The position numbers were made by a program, and so were the translations under genes. 64,000 nucleotides of DNA from Aestuariimicrobium soli (lineage in GTDB: Bacteria > Actinomycetota > Actinomycetes > Propionibacteriales > Propionibacteriaceae), in assembly GCF_051192575.1 (NCBI RefSeq), contig NZ_JBPJSQ010000001.1, positions 211,161-275,160 of the forward strand, written 5' to 3'. Shown here one piece after another: positions 7,762-19,772 of the stretch; within the stretch, counting starts at the first letter, position 1, and the number at the start of each line of letters is the position of its first letter. The notes beneath the pieces are model-generated. The model made no database searches. It was not told the origin of the DNA and was given only the letters and a program-made list of their open reading frames with translations.

Positions 7762-8220
7762 ATGCATGAACTCGACATCCTGGGGGTTCGCCTCGACCTG
7801 CCGTCCCGCCCGATGTTGTTGTTGCGCGAGTCCGGGGGGCAGCGGTGCCTGCCGATCTGGATCGGAGCCGCCGAGGCCTCGGCCATCGCCTCGGCGATGG
7901 AGGGACTGGTTCCGCCGCGACCGCTGACCCATGACCTGTTCGCCGAGGTGCTCTCCGAACTCGGCCACACCGAGATCGCGGGGCGGATCACGGGCATGAC
8001 CGATGGCACCTTCCTGGGTGAACTCGAGATCGACGGGCACGTCATCTCGGCGCGACCCTCCGACGTCGTCGCGCTCGCCATCCGAGCTGGCATCGTGGTC
8101 ACCTGCACCAGTGAGCTGCTCGACCAGGTGGGCGTCGTGCTCGAGTCCGAGGGCGACGACGAGGTGGAGAAGTTTCGCGAGTTCCTCGACAACGTCACCC
8201 CCGACGACTTCGAACCCTGA
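7762..8220 (+). CDS. Bifunctional nuclease family protein (DUF151)
   Basis: A 152-residue protein with the DUF151 hallmarks LPIWIGAAEASAIA (about residue 30) and ARPSDVVALAIR (about 94). Plant relatives have DNase and RNase activity; the bacterial role is not established. The gene is in the Rv1829 position, between two MerR genes. An acidic tail ends the protein. Nuclease activity is family-level inference. Confidence 0.88.
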   Translation: MHELDILGVRLDLPSRPMLLLRESGGQRCLPIWIGAAEASAIASAMEGLVPPRPLTHDLFAEVLSELGHTEIAGRITGMTDGTFLGELEIDGHVISARPSDVVALAIRAGIVVTCTSELLDQVGVVLESEGDDEVEKFREFLDNVTPDDFEP

Positions 8221-8371
8221 GCCCTCGACCTGCAGCCCTGAACCGGTACTTGACGGTTCACGCGTGGCCACCGGCACCCGGCGTGTCGGAATCGGGGGCG
8301 CCCCAGCACCGCACCTAGGTTGGTTGCCACGACCCCAGCGCGGACGATCCGTGTGAGAATGGGCGAAGCGA

Positions 8372-8968
8372 ATGAACGGAGCGGACGTGAACGACCAGGC
8401 TGAAGGTCTCGACCGCGTTGCCCTGCCCTCAGTCGACCTGAGTCAGGACGCCCTCTTCGAGGGGCAGTTCACGCCGCTGCCCGAGGATCTGGGGTTCCGT
8501 GGTCCGCTCGCCTCGGCGGCCGCCGGCATCACCTACCGCCAACTCGACTACTGGGCCCGCACCGGTCTGGTGGTGCCCGAGATCCGCGGTGCCGAGGGAT
8601 CGGGCACCCAGCGTCTGTACTCCTTCCGCGACATCCTGCTGCTGAAGGTCATCAAGCGCCTGATCGACGCGGGCATCTCCCTGCAGCAGATCCGGGTCGC
8701 CATCGACCACCTGCGCGTCCGCGGGGTCAACGACCTCTCGCAGGTCACGCTGATGAGCGACGGCGTCTCGGTCTACGAGTGCACCTCCGACAACGAGATC
8801 ATCGACCTGTTGGCGGGTGGTCAGGGCATGTTCGCGATCGCCCTGGGTGGTGTCTGGCGCGATCTCGAGGGCGCGCTGCTGGAGTTGCCGGGGGAGCGGT
8901 CGTCCGACCAGCCGGCCTCGGCAGACGACGAGTTGTCGCGCCGGCGCCGCCAGCGACGCGCGGGCTGA
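8372..8968 (+). CDS. MerR-type transcriptional regulator (Rv1830-like)
   Basis: A 198-residue regulator with a MerR-like winged helix at about residues 48-100: ITYRQLDYWARTGLV, then the arginine-rich turn GTQRLYSF. It sits in the Rv1830 position between the bifunctional nuclease and gcvP. The target is unknown. An internal GTG at 8387 with GGAG 5 nt upstream is an alternative start giving five fewer residues. The 150-nt gap before it (8221-8371) holds no other gene that I can see. Confidence 0.82.
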   Translation: MNGADVNDQAEGLDRVALPSVDLSQDALFEGQFTPLPEDLGFRGPLASAAAGITYRQLDYWARTGLVVPEIRGAEGSGTQRLYSFRDILLLKVIKRLIDAGISLQQIRVAIDHLRVRGVNDLSQVTLMSDGVSVYECTSDNEIIDLLAGGQGMFAIALGGVWRDLEGALLELPGERSSDQPASADDELSRRRRQRRAG

Positions 8969-8984
8969 GGGGGCGCAGGTTCGG

Positions 8985-8990
8985 TACTGT
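8985..8990 (+). promoter_or_regulatory. -10 element (TACTGT) upstream of gcvP
   Basis: TACTGT lies 48 nt before the proposed TTG start of gcvP and would give a ~42-nt leader. No glycine riboswitch fold is recognisable in this short leader. Confidence 0.35.
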
Positions 8991-9038
8991 GGCGGCAGCC
9001 GCACCGAACGACCTGCACCGCTGGAAAGTGAGCCTTCC

Positions 9039-11883
<2,845 letters not shown>

Positions 11884-11900
<17 letters not shown>

Positions 11901-13038
11901 GCGCATCACCGCCCATCGGGTGGTGGCCCACCTGCTGCGCGCCAACACCCGCTACGGGAACCGCCTCGGCAACCAGTTCGCCGGCGCCATCACCTACTTC
12001 TCGGTGTTGGCGGCCGTGCCGGTGATGATGTTCGCCTTCTCGATGGTCGGCATGACGCTGACCGTGCTGCGCCCCGACTGGTTGGAGGTGGTGCGCCACG
12101 AGGTGGGCCGCCAGTTCTCGTCCGACCAGAAGGTCGTCGACCTGATCGACGAGTACCTCAAGAGTTGGCGCTCCGTCGGGCTGGTCGGTCTGCTGTCGCT
12201 GATGTATGCCGGTTCCGGGTGGGTCGGCAACCTGCGGGCGGCCATTCGCGCCCAGTGGCGACCCGAGTTCGAGAACGACGAGGAGAAGTCGAACATCGTC
12301 GTGACCACCCTGCGCAACGTCGGCATGTTGCTCGCGCTGCTGGTGGGGGTCGCGCTCACGTTCGGCCTCAGCCAGGCGGGCACCACCCTGTCGACCACCG
12401 TGGCCGGATGGATCGGCCTGGAGTCGTCGCTGCTCGGCCGGGTGCTGATGCGCATTCTCGCGCTGGCGCTGACGGTGGCCAGCGCCTGGCTGCTGTTCAC
12501 GTTGGTCTACTGGCTGCTGCCGCGCGAGCCCGCGCCGTGGCCCGCCCGGGCCAAGGGGGCACTGATGGCGGCCGTGGCCTTCACCGCGCTGCAGCTGGGC
12601 GCCGGCGCCCTGATCGGGGTGTTCTCTCAGAACAAGGCCGCCGCCCTGTTCGGGCCGGTGATCATCCTGATGTTGTTCTTCAACCTGTTCGGGCGGCTGA
12701 TCCTGCTGGTCGGTGCGTGGATCGCGACGTCGACCCAACCCGCGGTCGCTTTCCGATATTCCCCGGCGGACGAGCCGTTGCGCCACGATCCGCGCACCGA
12801 CGTGGCACCGGGGCACTGGGAACTGGCCGATCGTGACCGGCGCGGGTTGGATCCGATCCCGGTGACCCTGCTCGCCGAGGCCAGCCGCGACGTCAATCCG
12901 ACGCTGCAGCGGTTGCAGCAGCCCGAGCCCGTTGAACCCGTCGACGAACATCGCACCCTGCGCCGCGGGTTCGCCCTGGGCACCGGAGCCGGTGTCGGGC
13001 TCGGCATGCTCGTCGGCTGGCTCGGCAGGCGCCGCTGA
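11884..13038 (+). CDS. YihY/BrkB-family membrane protein
   Basis: A 384-residue protein with about six membrane helices between residues 30 and 285. Family landmarks are GNQFAGAITYFSVLAAVPV and PGxxGALMAAVAFTALQLG-like helices ending in FGPVIILMLFFNLFGR. A hydrophilic tail (about 290-365) ends with one more hydrophobic stretch. The family was once called ribonuclease BN; substrate or export function is unproven. It starts inside gcvP and ends 2 bp from the convergent RND gene. Confidence 0.88.
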
Positions 13039-13040
13039 CG

Positions 13041-16000
13041 TCAGTCGGCGGCGCGCCTGGGGCGGGCGACGTCGGGTTCCTGCTCGGGCTCGACGGGTGT
13101 CGGTTCGGGGGCCTTCGACTGGCGCGCCAGCAGGCGACGTTCCCGCCGCCCCTCGACGAGGTGGTACAGCACGGGTACCAGCAGCAGCGTCAGCACCGTT
13201 GACGAAGTCAGGCCGCCGATCACCACGATGGCGAGCGGCTTGGAGATGAAGACACCGCCGCCGCTGAGGCCCAGTGCCATCGGCACCAGGGCAAACACCG
13301 TGGCCACGGCCGTCATCAGGATCGGGCGCAGGCGCTGCCTCGCCCCGTCGATCAGCGCCTCGTCGACGCTGTCGCCGCCGGCGCGATAGTGGTTGACCAG
13401 ATCGATGAGCACGATCGCGTTGGTGACGACGATGCCGACCAACATCAGCACGCCGATCAGCGACGGGATGCCCAAGGCCGTGTCGGTCGCCAGTAGGCCC
13501 ACGATGGCACCGGTGGCCGCGAACGGGATCGACACCGCCAGGATCAGGGGCTGCACCAGCGACTTGAAGGTGGCGACCATCACCACGTACACGATCGCGA
13601 TCGCCACCAGCAGCGCGATGCCCAGCTGTCGGAAGGCGTCTGCCTGTTCGGCCGAGACGCCCCCGACCTCGGCCGTCACCCCGGGTGGCAGCTGCACCGT
13701 TTCGAGCTGGGCATTCACCGCCGAGGTGAGCGCCCCAAGGTCGTTGCCGGTCGGGGTCAGCGAGACGGTGGCGCCGCGCTGGCCGTCATGGTGGGCGATC
13801 GAGGTGGGCACGGTCGTCCGCGTGACGGTGCCCACCTGTGACAGCGGCACGGGGCCGGTGGCCGTGGGCACAGGCAGGTCGTTGAGGGCCGCCAGGTTCT
13901 GCGGCTCGTCGGTGGGCAGGATGACGACATCGAGGCTGCCGCCGCTGGGCTGCTCGACCCGGCCCACCGTCTGGGTGACCAGGGCACCGTTGACCACCTG
14001 CCGCAGCAGCGGTCCGGTGACCCCCTGGGCGGCGGCCTCGGGTCGGGCCACGACCTGGATCTGCGGCCGGCCCTCGCTCAACGACGACGACACGTCGCTG
14101 GCGCCGTCGACCTTCTTCATGGCCTCGGTGATGGCGGTGGTGGCCTCGTCCAGCCGTTCTGAGTCGGGGCCACGGACGATGATGGTGACCTGCGAGCTGC
14201 CGGTGGTCGCCGGCGCCGCAACGGTGATCTCACCGGTGTCGGCGAGCTTGGTGGCGATCTCTCGCACCTTGGCCTCGATGGCGGCCTTGTCGGCGTCGGG
14301 GTCGAGGGTGAGGTTGAAGGTGGCCGCGTCCTGGCTGCCGCCCAGCCCGAAATTGAAGCCCTCGGAGCCGACGGTCAACTGCACCGACTGCAGGCCGGGA
14401 ATGGCGCGCAGCTCCTTCTCGAGCACGGTCGCCCGCTTGTCCTTCTCGGCGAGGCTGAGCGCCGCCGGGAACTCCTGGTTGACCGACATCGTGTTCTGAC
14501 CGGAGTCGTCGAGGAAGTTGGTCTTGAGCCGGGTGGCGGCCGCGCCCGTGGCACCGAGCAGCAGGGCGGCGACGATGAGCACGACCACGGGGTGGCGCAG
14601 CGACCACCGCAGCGCGGGGAGGTAGCCGCGCTGCAACCACCCCGACCGTTCGCGCTGCTCGGCTCGCTCACGAGCCGCCTGCGCCGCGGCCACGTCGTCG
14701 GCACTCGTGGGCGCCTTCAGGAACCAGTAGGCCAGCACGGGCACGATCGTCAGTGAGACCAGCAGCGAGGCGAGCAGCGCCAGCGTCACCGTCATGGCGA
14801 AGGGCCGGAACAGCTCGCCCGTCTGGCCCTGCACGAGCCCGATCGGCAGGAAGACGGCCACGGTCGTGATGGTGGCCGAGGTGATGGCCACCGCCACCTC
14901 GCGCACGGCGGTGAGGATCGCGGCGCGCTTGTTCTCGCCGTAGGAGAGATGGCGCTTGATGTTCTCGATCACCACGATGGAGTCGTCGACCACGCGCCCG
15001 ATGGCGATGGTCAGCGCGCCCAGGGTGAGGATGTTCAGCGAGTAGCCGAAGACCTGCAGGCCGATCAGCGTGGCCAGCACCGAGACCGGGATCGAGACGG
15101 CCGTCACCAGCGTGGAGCGCAGTGACAGCAGGAAGACCAGGATGACGATGATCGCCATCGTGAGTCCCAGACCGCCCTCGACCAGCAGGTCGTGGATCGA
15201 CTGGCTGATGAACGGGGCCTGGTCGAAGACCGGGGTGAAGGTGGCCTCGTGGCCGAGCTCGCTCTGCAGTTGCGGCAGCAGGGATTTGATCTCGTCGGCC
15301 ACCGCGACCGTGTTGGCGTCGGGCACCTTGTAGATGCTCACGGTCACCGACGCAGCCCCGTTGGTGCGGGAGATCGATCGCGCCTCGGCCGGTGCCTGCT
15401 CGACGGTGGCGACGGCATCCAGGCGTACGGGGGTCGCCGGGGCTCCCGCACCGGAGCTCGGCGTGGTCGGGGAGACCATCACCTGCTTGACCTGGTCGAC
15501 ACTTGTCCAGCGCTGCCCGAGCGTGACCGACATCGTCTGGTCGCCGTCGGTGATCTCGCCGCCCGACGACACCTGCCCGCCCGCACCGAGGGCGGCCATC
15601 ACATCGGCAGACGTTAGCCTCGCCCGCGCCAGCTTGGTGGCGTCGAGGCTCACCTGCACCTGGGTGGCGGGCGCCCCGCTGATCTCGACCGAGCGCACGC
15701 CCTCGAGGCGTTCCAGCTTGGGCACGGCCAGGTCACCCAGCCGCTGGGAGAGCTGCGAGGCGTCGGTCGAGTCGGCCACCGACAGCACCAGCACCGGGAA
15801 CGAGTCGAAGCTACCGGTGATCACCTGGGTGTCGACGCCGTCGGGCAGCACCCCGCGGATGCGGGAGATGGCCGCCTGCACGTCCTGCTGCACGGCGTTC
15901 ATGGACGAGCCGTACTTCATGGTGGCGATCACCACCGACTGCCCGGTCGTCGAGGTCGATTCGGACGACTCCAACCCCTGCAGGCTGAGCACGGCCTGCT

Positions 16001-16205
16001 CCAGTGGGGTGGTGACCGTGTCCTCGACCACCGTGGGGCTCGCCCCCGGGTAGCTCGCGATGATGTAGACCTGCGGGAACTGCACCGAGGGCAGGAGCTC
16101 CTGCTTCAGGCCACTGGTGGCGATCACCCCGTACACCATCACGAAGACGGTGACGAGGGCGATCAGCGCGCGGTTGCCGAGGCTGGCGTGGGCGAGTCGG
16201 TGCAT
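13041..16205 (-). CDS. RND-family multidrug efflux permease (AcrB/SwrC-like)
   Basis: A 1054-residue inner-membrane exporter with twelve helices and two large extracytoplasmic loops. TM4 carries the proton-relay aspartate pair in GRVVDDSIVVIENI, as in AcrB. It belongs to the HAE1-like group also found in Gram-positives, where it works without an outer-membrane channel. No membrane-fusion protein gene is adjacent. The start MHRLAHASLGNR at 16205 is the usual family N-terminus; upstream frame is discarded. It lies 19 bp after the phosphofructokinase gene, and a TetR gene precedes both. Confidence 0.9.
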   Translation of the reverse strand: MHRLAHASLGNRALIALVTVFVMVYGVIATSGLKQELLPSVQFPQVYIIASYPGASPTVVEDTVTTPLEQAVLSLQGLESSESTSTTGQSVVIATMKYGSSMNAVQQDVQAAISRIRGVLPDGVDTQVITGSFDSFPVLVLSVADSTDASQLSQRLGDLAVPKLERLEGVRSVEISGAPATQVQVSLDATKLARARLTSADVMAALGAGGQVSSGGEITDGDQTMSVTLGQRWTSVDQVKQVMVSPTTPSSGAGAPATPVRLDAVATVEQAPAEARSISRTNGAASVTVSIYKVPDANTVAVADEIKSLLPQLQSELGHEATFTPVFDQAPFISQSIHDLLVEGGLGLTMAIIVILVFLLSLRSTLVTAVSIPVSVLATLIGLQVFGYSLNILTLGALTIAIGRVVDDSIVVIENIKRHLSYGENKRAAILTAVREVAVAITSATITTVAVFLPIGLVQGQTGELFRPFAMTVTLALLASLLVSLTIVPVLAYWFLKAPTSADDVAAAQAARERAEQRERSGWLQRGYLPALRWSLRHPVVVLIVAALLLGATGAAATRLKTNFLDDSGQNTMSVNQEFPAALSLAEKDKRATVLEKELRAIPGLQSVQLTVGSEGFNFGLGGSQDAATFNLTLDPDADKAAIEAKVREIATKLADTGEITVAAPATTGSSQVTIIVRGPDSERLDEATTAITEAMKKVDGASDVSSSLSEGRPQIQVVARPEAAAQGVTGPLLRQVVNGALVTQTVGRVEQPSGGSLDVVILPTDEPQNLAALNDLPVPTATGPVPLSQVGTVTRTTVPTSIAHHDGQRGATVSLTPTGNDLGALTSAVNAQLETVQLPPGVTAEVGGVSAEQADAFRQLGIALLVAIAIVYVVMVATFKSLVQPLILAVSIPFAATGAIVGLLATDTALGIPSLIGVLMLVGIVVTNAIVLIDLVNHYRAGGDSVDEALIDGARQRLRPILMTAVATVFALVPMALGLSGGGVFISKPLAIVVIGGLTSSTVLTLLLVPVLYHLVEGRRERRLLARQSKAPEPTPVEPEQEPDVARPRRAAD

Positions 16206-16224
16206 GGCGAGGTGCCCGGCGGGG

Positions 16225-17445
16225 TCAGTGTGCCGCGGCGGCGACGGGGGCAGGCTGGCCGATGCCCTCGACGAGGTCGCGGTACCACTGCTGGCCGATG
16301 TCGAACGGCTTGCCGCCCTTGATGCGGTCGAACGCGATGGCGGTGAGCTCGTCACCGTTCTCCTCGTCCTGCCCGATGACCCCGGGGGTGCCGGCGAGCG
16401 CCGAGTCGACAGCCAGGTCGGTGCACTGCTTGATCAGGTCGAGGTCGGCCTGGTTGGCGGCGGCGGAGCGGGAGAAGTAGCCGGACTTCTGGATCATCAC
16501 CTTCTCGGCACCCAGCAGTTCGGCGAACTGTGCCCCGAACCAGGCACCCGGGTTCACCTTGTCGAGCTTCACGTGGCCGAAGGGGTCGCGGGGTACTTCC
16601 TGCCCGGCCTTCTCCAGCTCGGCGACGATGGCGTCGAGGCCTGCGCCCTCGGACAGGAAGATGGTGACGTTGCCCACCTCGTCCATCACCTTCTTGAGGC
16701 GATCGGCCTCGGCGGCGATGTCGATGACGGCCTCGGGCACGTAGACGGCGTGCACGTCCCAGGCCTCGCGGGACAGGCCGATCTCGGGCAGCCAGGTCTG
16801 GATGTCGAGCCACTCGCGGTACTTCTGGGCGGTGGCGGCGGTCAGCCACCCGCAGTGACGGCCCATCACCTCGTGGATGATCAGCATGCGCGAGCCGGAG
16901 TTGTGCTCGGCGACGATGTTCTGCGCGAACAGGGCACCCTGCTCGGCGGCCGTCCACGCGCCCAGCGACTGCTTGATCGGGATGACGTCGTTGTCGATGG
17001 TCTTGGGCAGCCCGACGACGGTCAGGCCGTAGTCGTGCTCGGCGAGGTAGGCGGCCAGGTCGGCGGCGGTGGTGTTGGTGTCGTCGCCGCCGATGGTGTG
17101 CAACACGTCGACGCCGTCTGCCACCAGCCGATCGGCGGCCACCTTCAGCGGGTCGTCACCCTCGTTGACGAGGCCGCGCTTGACCAGGTCGGCCGCGTTG
17201 GTCAGCTTCACCCGCGAGTTGCCGATCGGCGAGCCGCCGAACAGGTGCAGCAGGTCGGCATGGGCGCGCACCTGATCGGTCACGGTCAGGTAGTCGCCCG
17301 ACAGGAGGCCCTGGTAGCCGTGCTTGTAGGCGATGATCTCGACGTCGGGGGCCACCTCGGTGTAGCGCTGGATGAGACCGCCGATCGCCGACGACAGGCA
17401 CGGGGCGAAACCGCCCGCGGTGAGCAGAGCAACCTTGTTGACCAT
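16225..17445 (-). CDS. pfp: Pyrophosphate-dependent 6-phosphofructokinase
   Basis: A 406-residue phosphofructokinase of the PPi type. The two diagnostic sites are GGDDT (ATP enzymes have GGDGT) near residue 109 and PKTIDND (ATP enzymes have PGTIDND) near 141. MGRHCGWL binds fructose 6-phosphate. It converts fructose 6-phosphate and PPi to fructose 1,6-bisphosphate reversibly; propionibacteria are known for this enzyme. The start is ATG with AAAGG about 8 nt upstream, and TAGGCT (17476-17481, minus) provides a -10 with a ~30-nt leader. Confidence 0.93.
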   Translation of the reverse strand: MVNKVALLTAGGFAPCLSSAIGGLIQRYTEVAPDVEIIAYKHGYQGLLSGDYLTVTDQVRAHADLLHLFGGSPIGNSRVKLTNAADLVKRGLVNEGDDPLKVAADRLVADGVDVLHTIGGDDTNTTAADLAAYLAEHDYGLTVVGLPKTIDNDVIPIKQSLGAWTAAEQGALFAQNIVAEHNSGSRMLIIHEVMGRHCGWLTAATAQKYREWLDIQTWLPEIGLSREAWDVHAVYVPEAVIDIAAEADRLKKVMDEVGNVTIFLSEGAGLDAIVAELEKAGQEVPRDPFGHVKLDKVNPGAWFGAQFAELLGAEKVMIQKSGYFSRSAAANQADLDLIKQCTDLAVDSALAGTPGVIGQDEENGDELTAIAFDRIKGGKPFDIGQQWYRDLVEGIGQPAPVAAAAH

Positions 17446-17475
17446 GAGGAACCTTTCGCAGAGGGTGTCGGCCTC

Positions 17476-17481
17476 AGCCTA
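17476..17481 (-). promoter_or_regulatory. -10 element (TAGGCT) of the phosphofructokinase/RND transcript
   Basis: On the minus strand TAGGCT lies 30 nt before the phosphofructokinase ATG, between the TetR stop and the gene. The leader contains an SD-like AAAGG, so this gene is not leaderless. Confidence 0.4.
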
Positions 17482-17512
17482 GGGCACCCGCCGGGGGTGG
17501 GCAGGCGCCCTC

Positions 17513-18139
17513 TCAGGCCTCGGCGATGGCCCGCTGCAGCTCGTGGATGACGGCCTCCATGACCAGTCGCATCGACCCGACCATGGGCTGGCACTCCGGT
17601 TCCAGCAGGAACTGGATCTGCAGGCCGTCCATGGCAGCGATGATCGTCCGGGTGCCCTCGTCCACCCGGTCGGGGATCTTCTCGGCGTCGGGGCCGAGGA
17701 TGTCGACCAGGGCCGCGCGCACGCTGGTGCGCACCCGGTCGTACCGGTCGCGGAACCAGTCCTGGGCCGGATGGTCGTGGGTGAGCGACTCGGCCGACAG
17801 CACCGCGTACAGCTGGGTCAGGCCGGGGGAGCGCTCGTTGCGCTCGGTGACCTCGATCAACGACTGGAACATGGCGCGGCCCGAGGAGTCGACCGGGCTG
17901 GGTGAGGAGTCGTCGCGCTGGTCGAGCACCTCGACCAGCAGGTTCTCCTTGGTCTTGAAGTGGTGCAGGATGCCCGCGGCGGTCATGTCGAGCTGGTCGG
18001 CGATGTCGTTCAGGGACGTGTTGTGGTAGCCGGTCGACGCGAACGCCTCCATCGCTGCAACCACGATCTCTGTGCGCCTGCTGGGGCGTCCGCCCCGACG
18101 CACCGCCGTGGTGTCGTCCGGGGAACTGTTCGGTGACAT
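17513..18139 (-). CDS. TetR-family transcriptional regulator
   Basis: A 208-residue repressor with an N-terminal helix-turn-helix (about residues 27-70: RTEIVVAAMEAFASTGYHNTS, then FKTKENLLVEV) and a ligand-binding C-terminal domain of unknown specificity. The ATG at 18139 is chosen because TATACC lies 8 nt upstream; the frame is open further but has no homology. An inverted repeat over its own promoter suggests autoregulation. Targets could include the RND exporter downstream on the same strand. Confidence 0.85.
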   Translation of the reverse strand: MSPNSSPDDTTAVRRGGRPSRRTEIVVAAMEAFASTGYHNTSLNDIADQLDMTAAGILHHFKTKENLLVEVLDQRDDSSPSPVDSSGRAMFQSLIEVTERNERSPGLTQLYAVLSAESLTHDHPAQDWFRDRYDRVRTSVRAALVDILGPDAEKIPDRVDEGTRTIIAAMDGLQIQFLLEPECQPMVGSMRLVMEAVIHELQRAIAEA

Positions 18140-18147
18140 GGGCTGAG

Positions 18148-18174
18148 GGTATAGCAATGTGACCACCCGTTCAC
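18148..18174 (-). promoter_or_regulatory. TetR promoter with overlapping inverted repeat
   Basis: TATACC (18148-18153, minus) is a -10 placed 8 nt from the ATG. GTGA-N8-TCAC at 18159-18174 covers the -10/-35 spacer, the usual position for a TetR-type operator. The arms are short, so assignment is tentative. Confidence 0.4.
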
Positions 18175-18233
18175 TATGCATGGTTGTCCACAGGTGCGAG
18201 CGGGGTGGACTGTCGGCGTGATGGGGTGTCGTC

Positions 18234-18647
18234 ATGGGACGAGAGCCGAGCATCGACCGTGAGCGCGGGGTGAGCCTGTCCGCGTTCACCGCGGTGGTCG
18301 TGGTGGCGCTGCTGCTGGTCGCCGGCCTGGTCGTCGACGGTGGTCAGCGGGCCGCGGCCCAGCGCGAGTCCGAAGCCGTGGCGGCCCAGGCGGCCCGCGT
18401 GGGCGTCGACGCGTCATCGACCGCCGTCGTGCAGGGACGCACCGGCGGCCCGGCCGCCGTGGCGGCGGCGCGCGCCAGTCTGCGCTCGCAGGGGCGGAGC
18501 GGCACCGTCACACTGCGGCCTGGCGGAGTGATCGAGGTGAGGGTGCTCCACGACAGCCCCACGACCTTTCTGAGCCTGATCGGCATCGACCGCTTGCCCG
18601 CCGGCGGTCAGGCCGCGGCCCGGCTCCGCGCGGCTGAACCGGCGTAG
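18234..18647 (+). CDS. TadE/TadG-like pseudopilin-type protein
   Basis: A 137-residue protein with the hallmark N-terminus of TadE/TadG-like proteins: basic residues (DRERGVSLSAFTAV), then a single long hydrophobic helix to about residue 38 (LLLVAGLVVDGGQ), then an Ala/Val-rich periplasmic part. Such proteins usually accompany Flp pilus or Tad secretion genes, but no other tad gene is present in this window. It may be a lone remnant or work with a remote locus. Start ATG at 18234. Confidence 0.7.
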   Translation: MGREPSIDRERGVSLSAFTAVVVVALLLVAGLVVDGGQRAAAQRESEAVAAQAARVGVDASSTAVVQGRTGGPAAVAAARASLRSQGRSGTVTLRPGGVIEVRVLHDSPTTFLSLIGIDRLPAGGQAAARLRAAEPA

Positions 18648-18650
18648 CAT
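18645..18650 (+). promoter_or_regulatory. Leaderless -10 (TAGCAT) for the YciO-family gene
   Basis: TAGCAT begins at the stop codon of the preceding gene and lies 6 nt before the ATG at 18657. Confidence 0.5.
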
Positions 18651-18656
18651 CGCGCC

Positions 18657-19283
18657 ATGGGGAGATATCTCGACGTTCACCCGGTCAATCCGCAGCCCCG
18701 GCTGATGGCCCAGACGGCCGACCTCGTCCGCGACGGCGGGCTGGTGGCCATCCCGACCGACTCGGGGTACGCCCTGTGCGGTGCCATGGGTGCCAAGGAG
18801 CCGCTGGAGCGCATCAAGCGCCTGCGCGACCTGGACGACAAGCACCACTTCACGCTGATGGTCTCGAGTTTCGCCCAACTGGGCGCCTACGTCGACATGG
18901 ACACCTGGGTCTTCCGTGCCCTGAAGAGCAACACCCCTGGGCGCTACACGTTCATCGTGAAGGCCAGCCGGGAGGTGCCGCGGTTGATGCAGCATGCCAA
19001 GAAGAAGACCGTGGGGGTGCGGGTGCCCGAACACACGGTGCCGCTGGCGCTGTTGGAGGTGCTCGGCACCCCGCTGCTGACCAGCACGCTGATCCTGCCC
19101 GGCGAGGCCGAACCCATGACCGACGGCTGGACGGTGCAGGACGAACTCGGCCCGCACCTCGACGCAGTGTTGGACTGCGGCGAGTGCGGGCACGAGCCGA
19201 CGACGGTGGTCGACCTGTCGGGTGACGAACCGGAGATCAGGCGCCTGGGTGCGGGCGACCCTGAACCCTTCGAGGTCGGATGA
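18657..19283 (+). CDS. YciO/Sua5-type L-threonylcarbamoyladenylate synthase-like protein
   Basis: A 208-residue member of the YrdC/YciO/Sua5 fold. It shows the nucleotide-binding stretch GGLVAIPTDSGYALC near residue 23, KRLRDLDDKHHFTLMV near 56 and PGRYTFIVKAS near 93. Length and the HPVNPQPR start fit the YciO subgroup, whose role in tRNA t6A synthesis is less clear than that of TsaC/Sua5. A separate tsaC elsewhere in the genome is expected. A leaderless promoter precedes it. Confidence 0.85.
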   Translation: MGRYLDVHPVNPQPRLMAQTADLVRDGGLVAIPTDSGYALCGAMGAKEPLERIKRLRDLDDKHHFTLMVSSFAQLGAYVDMDTWVFRALKSNTPGRYTFIVKASREVPRLMQHAKKKTVGVRVPEHTVPLALLEVLGTPLLTSTLILPGEAEPMTDGWTVQDELGPHLDAVLDCGECGHEPTTVVDLSGDEPEIRRLGAGDPEPFEVG

Positions 19284-19289
19284 GCGGAG

Positions 19290-19685
19290 TCAGCTGAGCA
19301 GCTTCAGCGTGACCGGGTAGCGGTACTGCTCGCCCTGCAGGGCCTTGAGGGCGCCGCGGATGTGGCACCACAGGGTCAGGATCGCCGACACACCCCAGAG
19401 CACGAAGCCCACCGGGGCCAGCACGACGGTGATCACCATGATCCAACCGACGATGCCGATCACCCAGTTCCAGATGTTGAAGTTGAACGACCCGGCGGCG
19501 GCCGTGCGGACGAACCGGTTGCGGTCCTTGTACAGCAGCCACATCACCAGCGGGCCCACGAAGGTCAGCCAGCCGGCGGAGACCACCATGGCGATGATCG
19601 CGGACAGGTGGGCGAGGGCGGCGGCGCCGCGGGCTTCGGTGGTGGCGGGGTACGAGGTGTCGCGGTAGGTGCTCATGTCGTCCAT
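19290..19685 (-). CDS. DUF4870 membrane protein
   Basis: A small (131-residue) protein with an N-terminal hydrophilic stretch and three to four membrane helices (GAAALAHLSAIIAMV, FVGPLVMWLLYKDRN, FNFNIWNWVIGIVG). RFVRTAAAGSFNFNIW matches the DUF4870 core (helix with F-N-I-W). Function unknown. The first ATG (19685) has GAGGGG about 10 nt upstream; the second ATG, at 19676, is possible. It converges with the YciO gene with a 6-bp gap. Confidence 0.78.
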   Translation of the reverse strand: MDDMSTYRDTSYPATTEARGAAALAHLSAIIAMVVSAGWLTFVGPLVMWLLYKDRNRFVRTAAAGSFNFNIWNWVIGIVGWIMVITVVLAPVGFVLWGVSAILTLWCHIRGALKALQGEQYRYPVTLKLLS

Positions 19686-19760
19686 TCTGCGGCGCCCCTC
19701 ACGCGCGAATCCCTGCCTCCATGGGGTGCTGCGGGAGCGAGTCAGGGAGTCCTCGGGGAA

Positions 19761-19766
19761 TACGCT
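19761..19766 (+). promoter_or_regulatory. Leaderless -10 (TACGCT) for the DUF456 gene
   Basis: TACGCT lies 6 nt before the ATG at 19773, without a Shine-Dalgarno. Confidence 0.5.
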
Positions 19767-19772
19767 GGGTGC

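Noticed and set aside
8250..8321. TTGACG and TAGGTT as a promoter for the MerR gene at 8372
   Set aside because: The two elements are 60 bp apart, far outside any workable spacing.
8991..9038. Glycine riboswitch upstream of gcvP
   Set aside because: The leader is too short and shows no conserved aptamer pattern.
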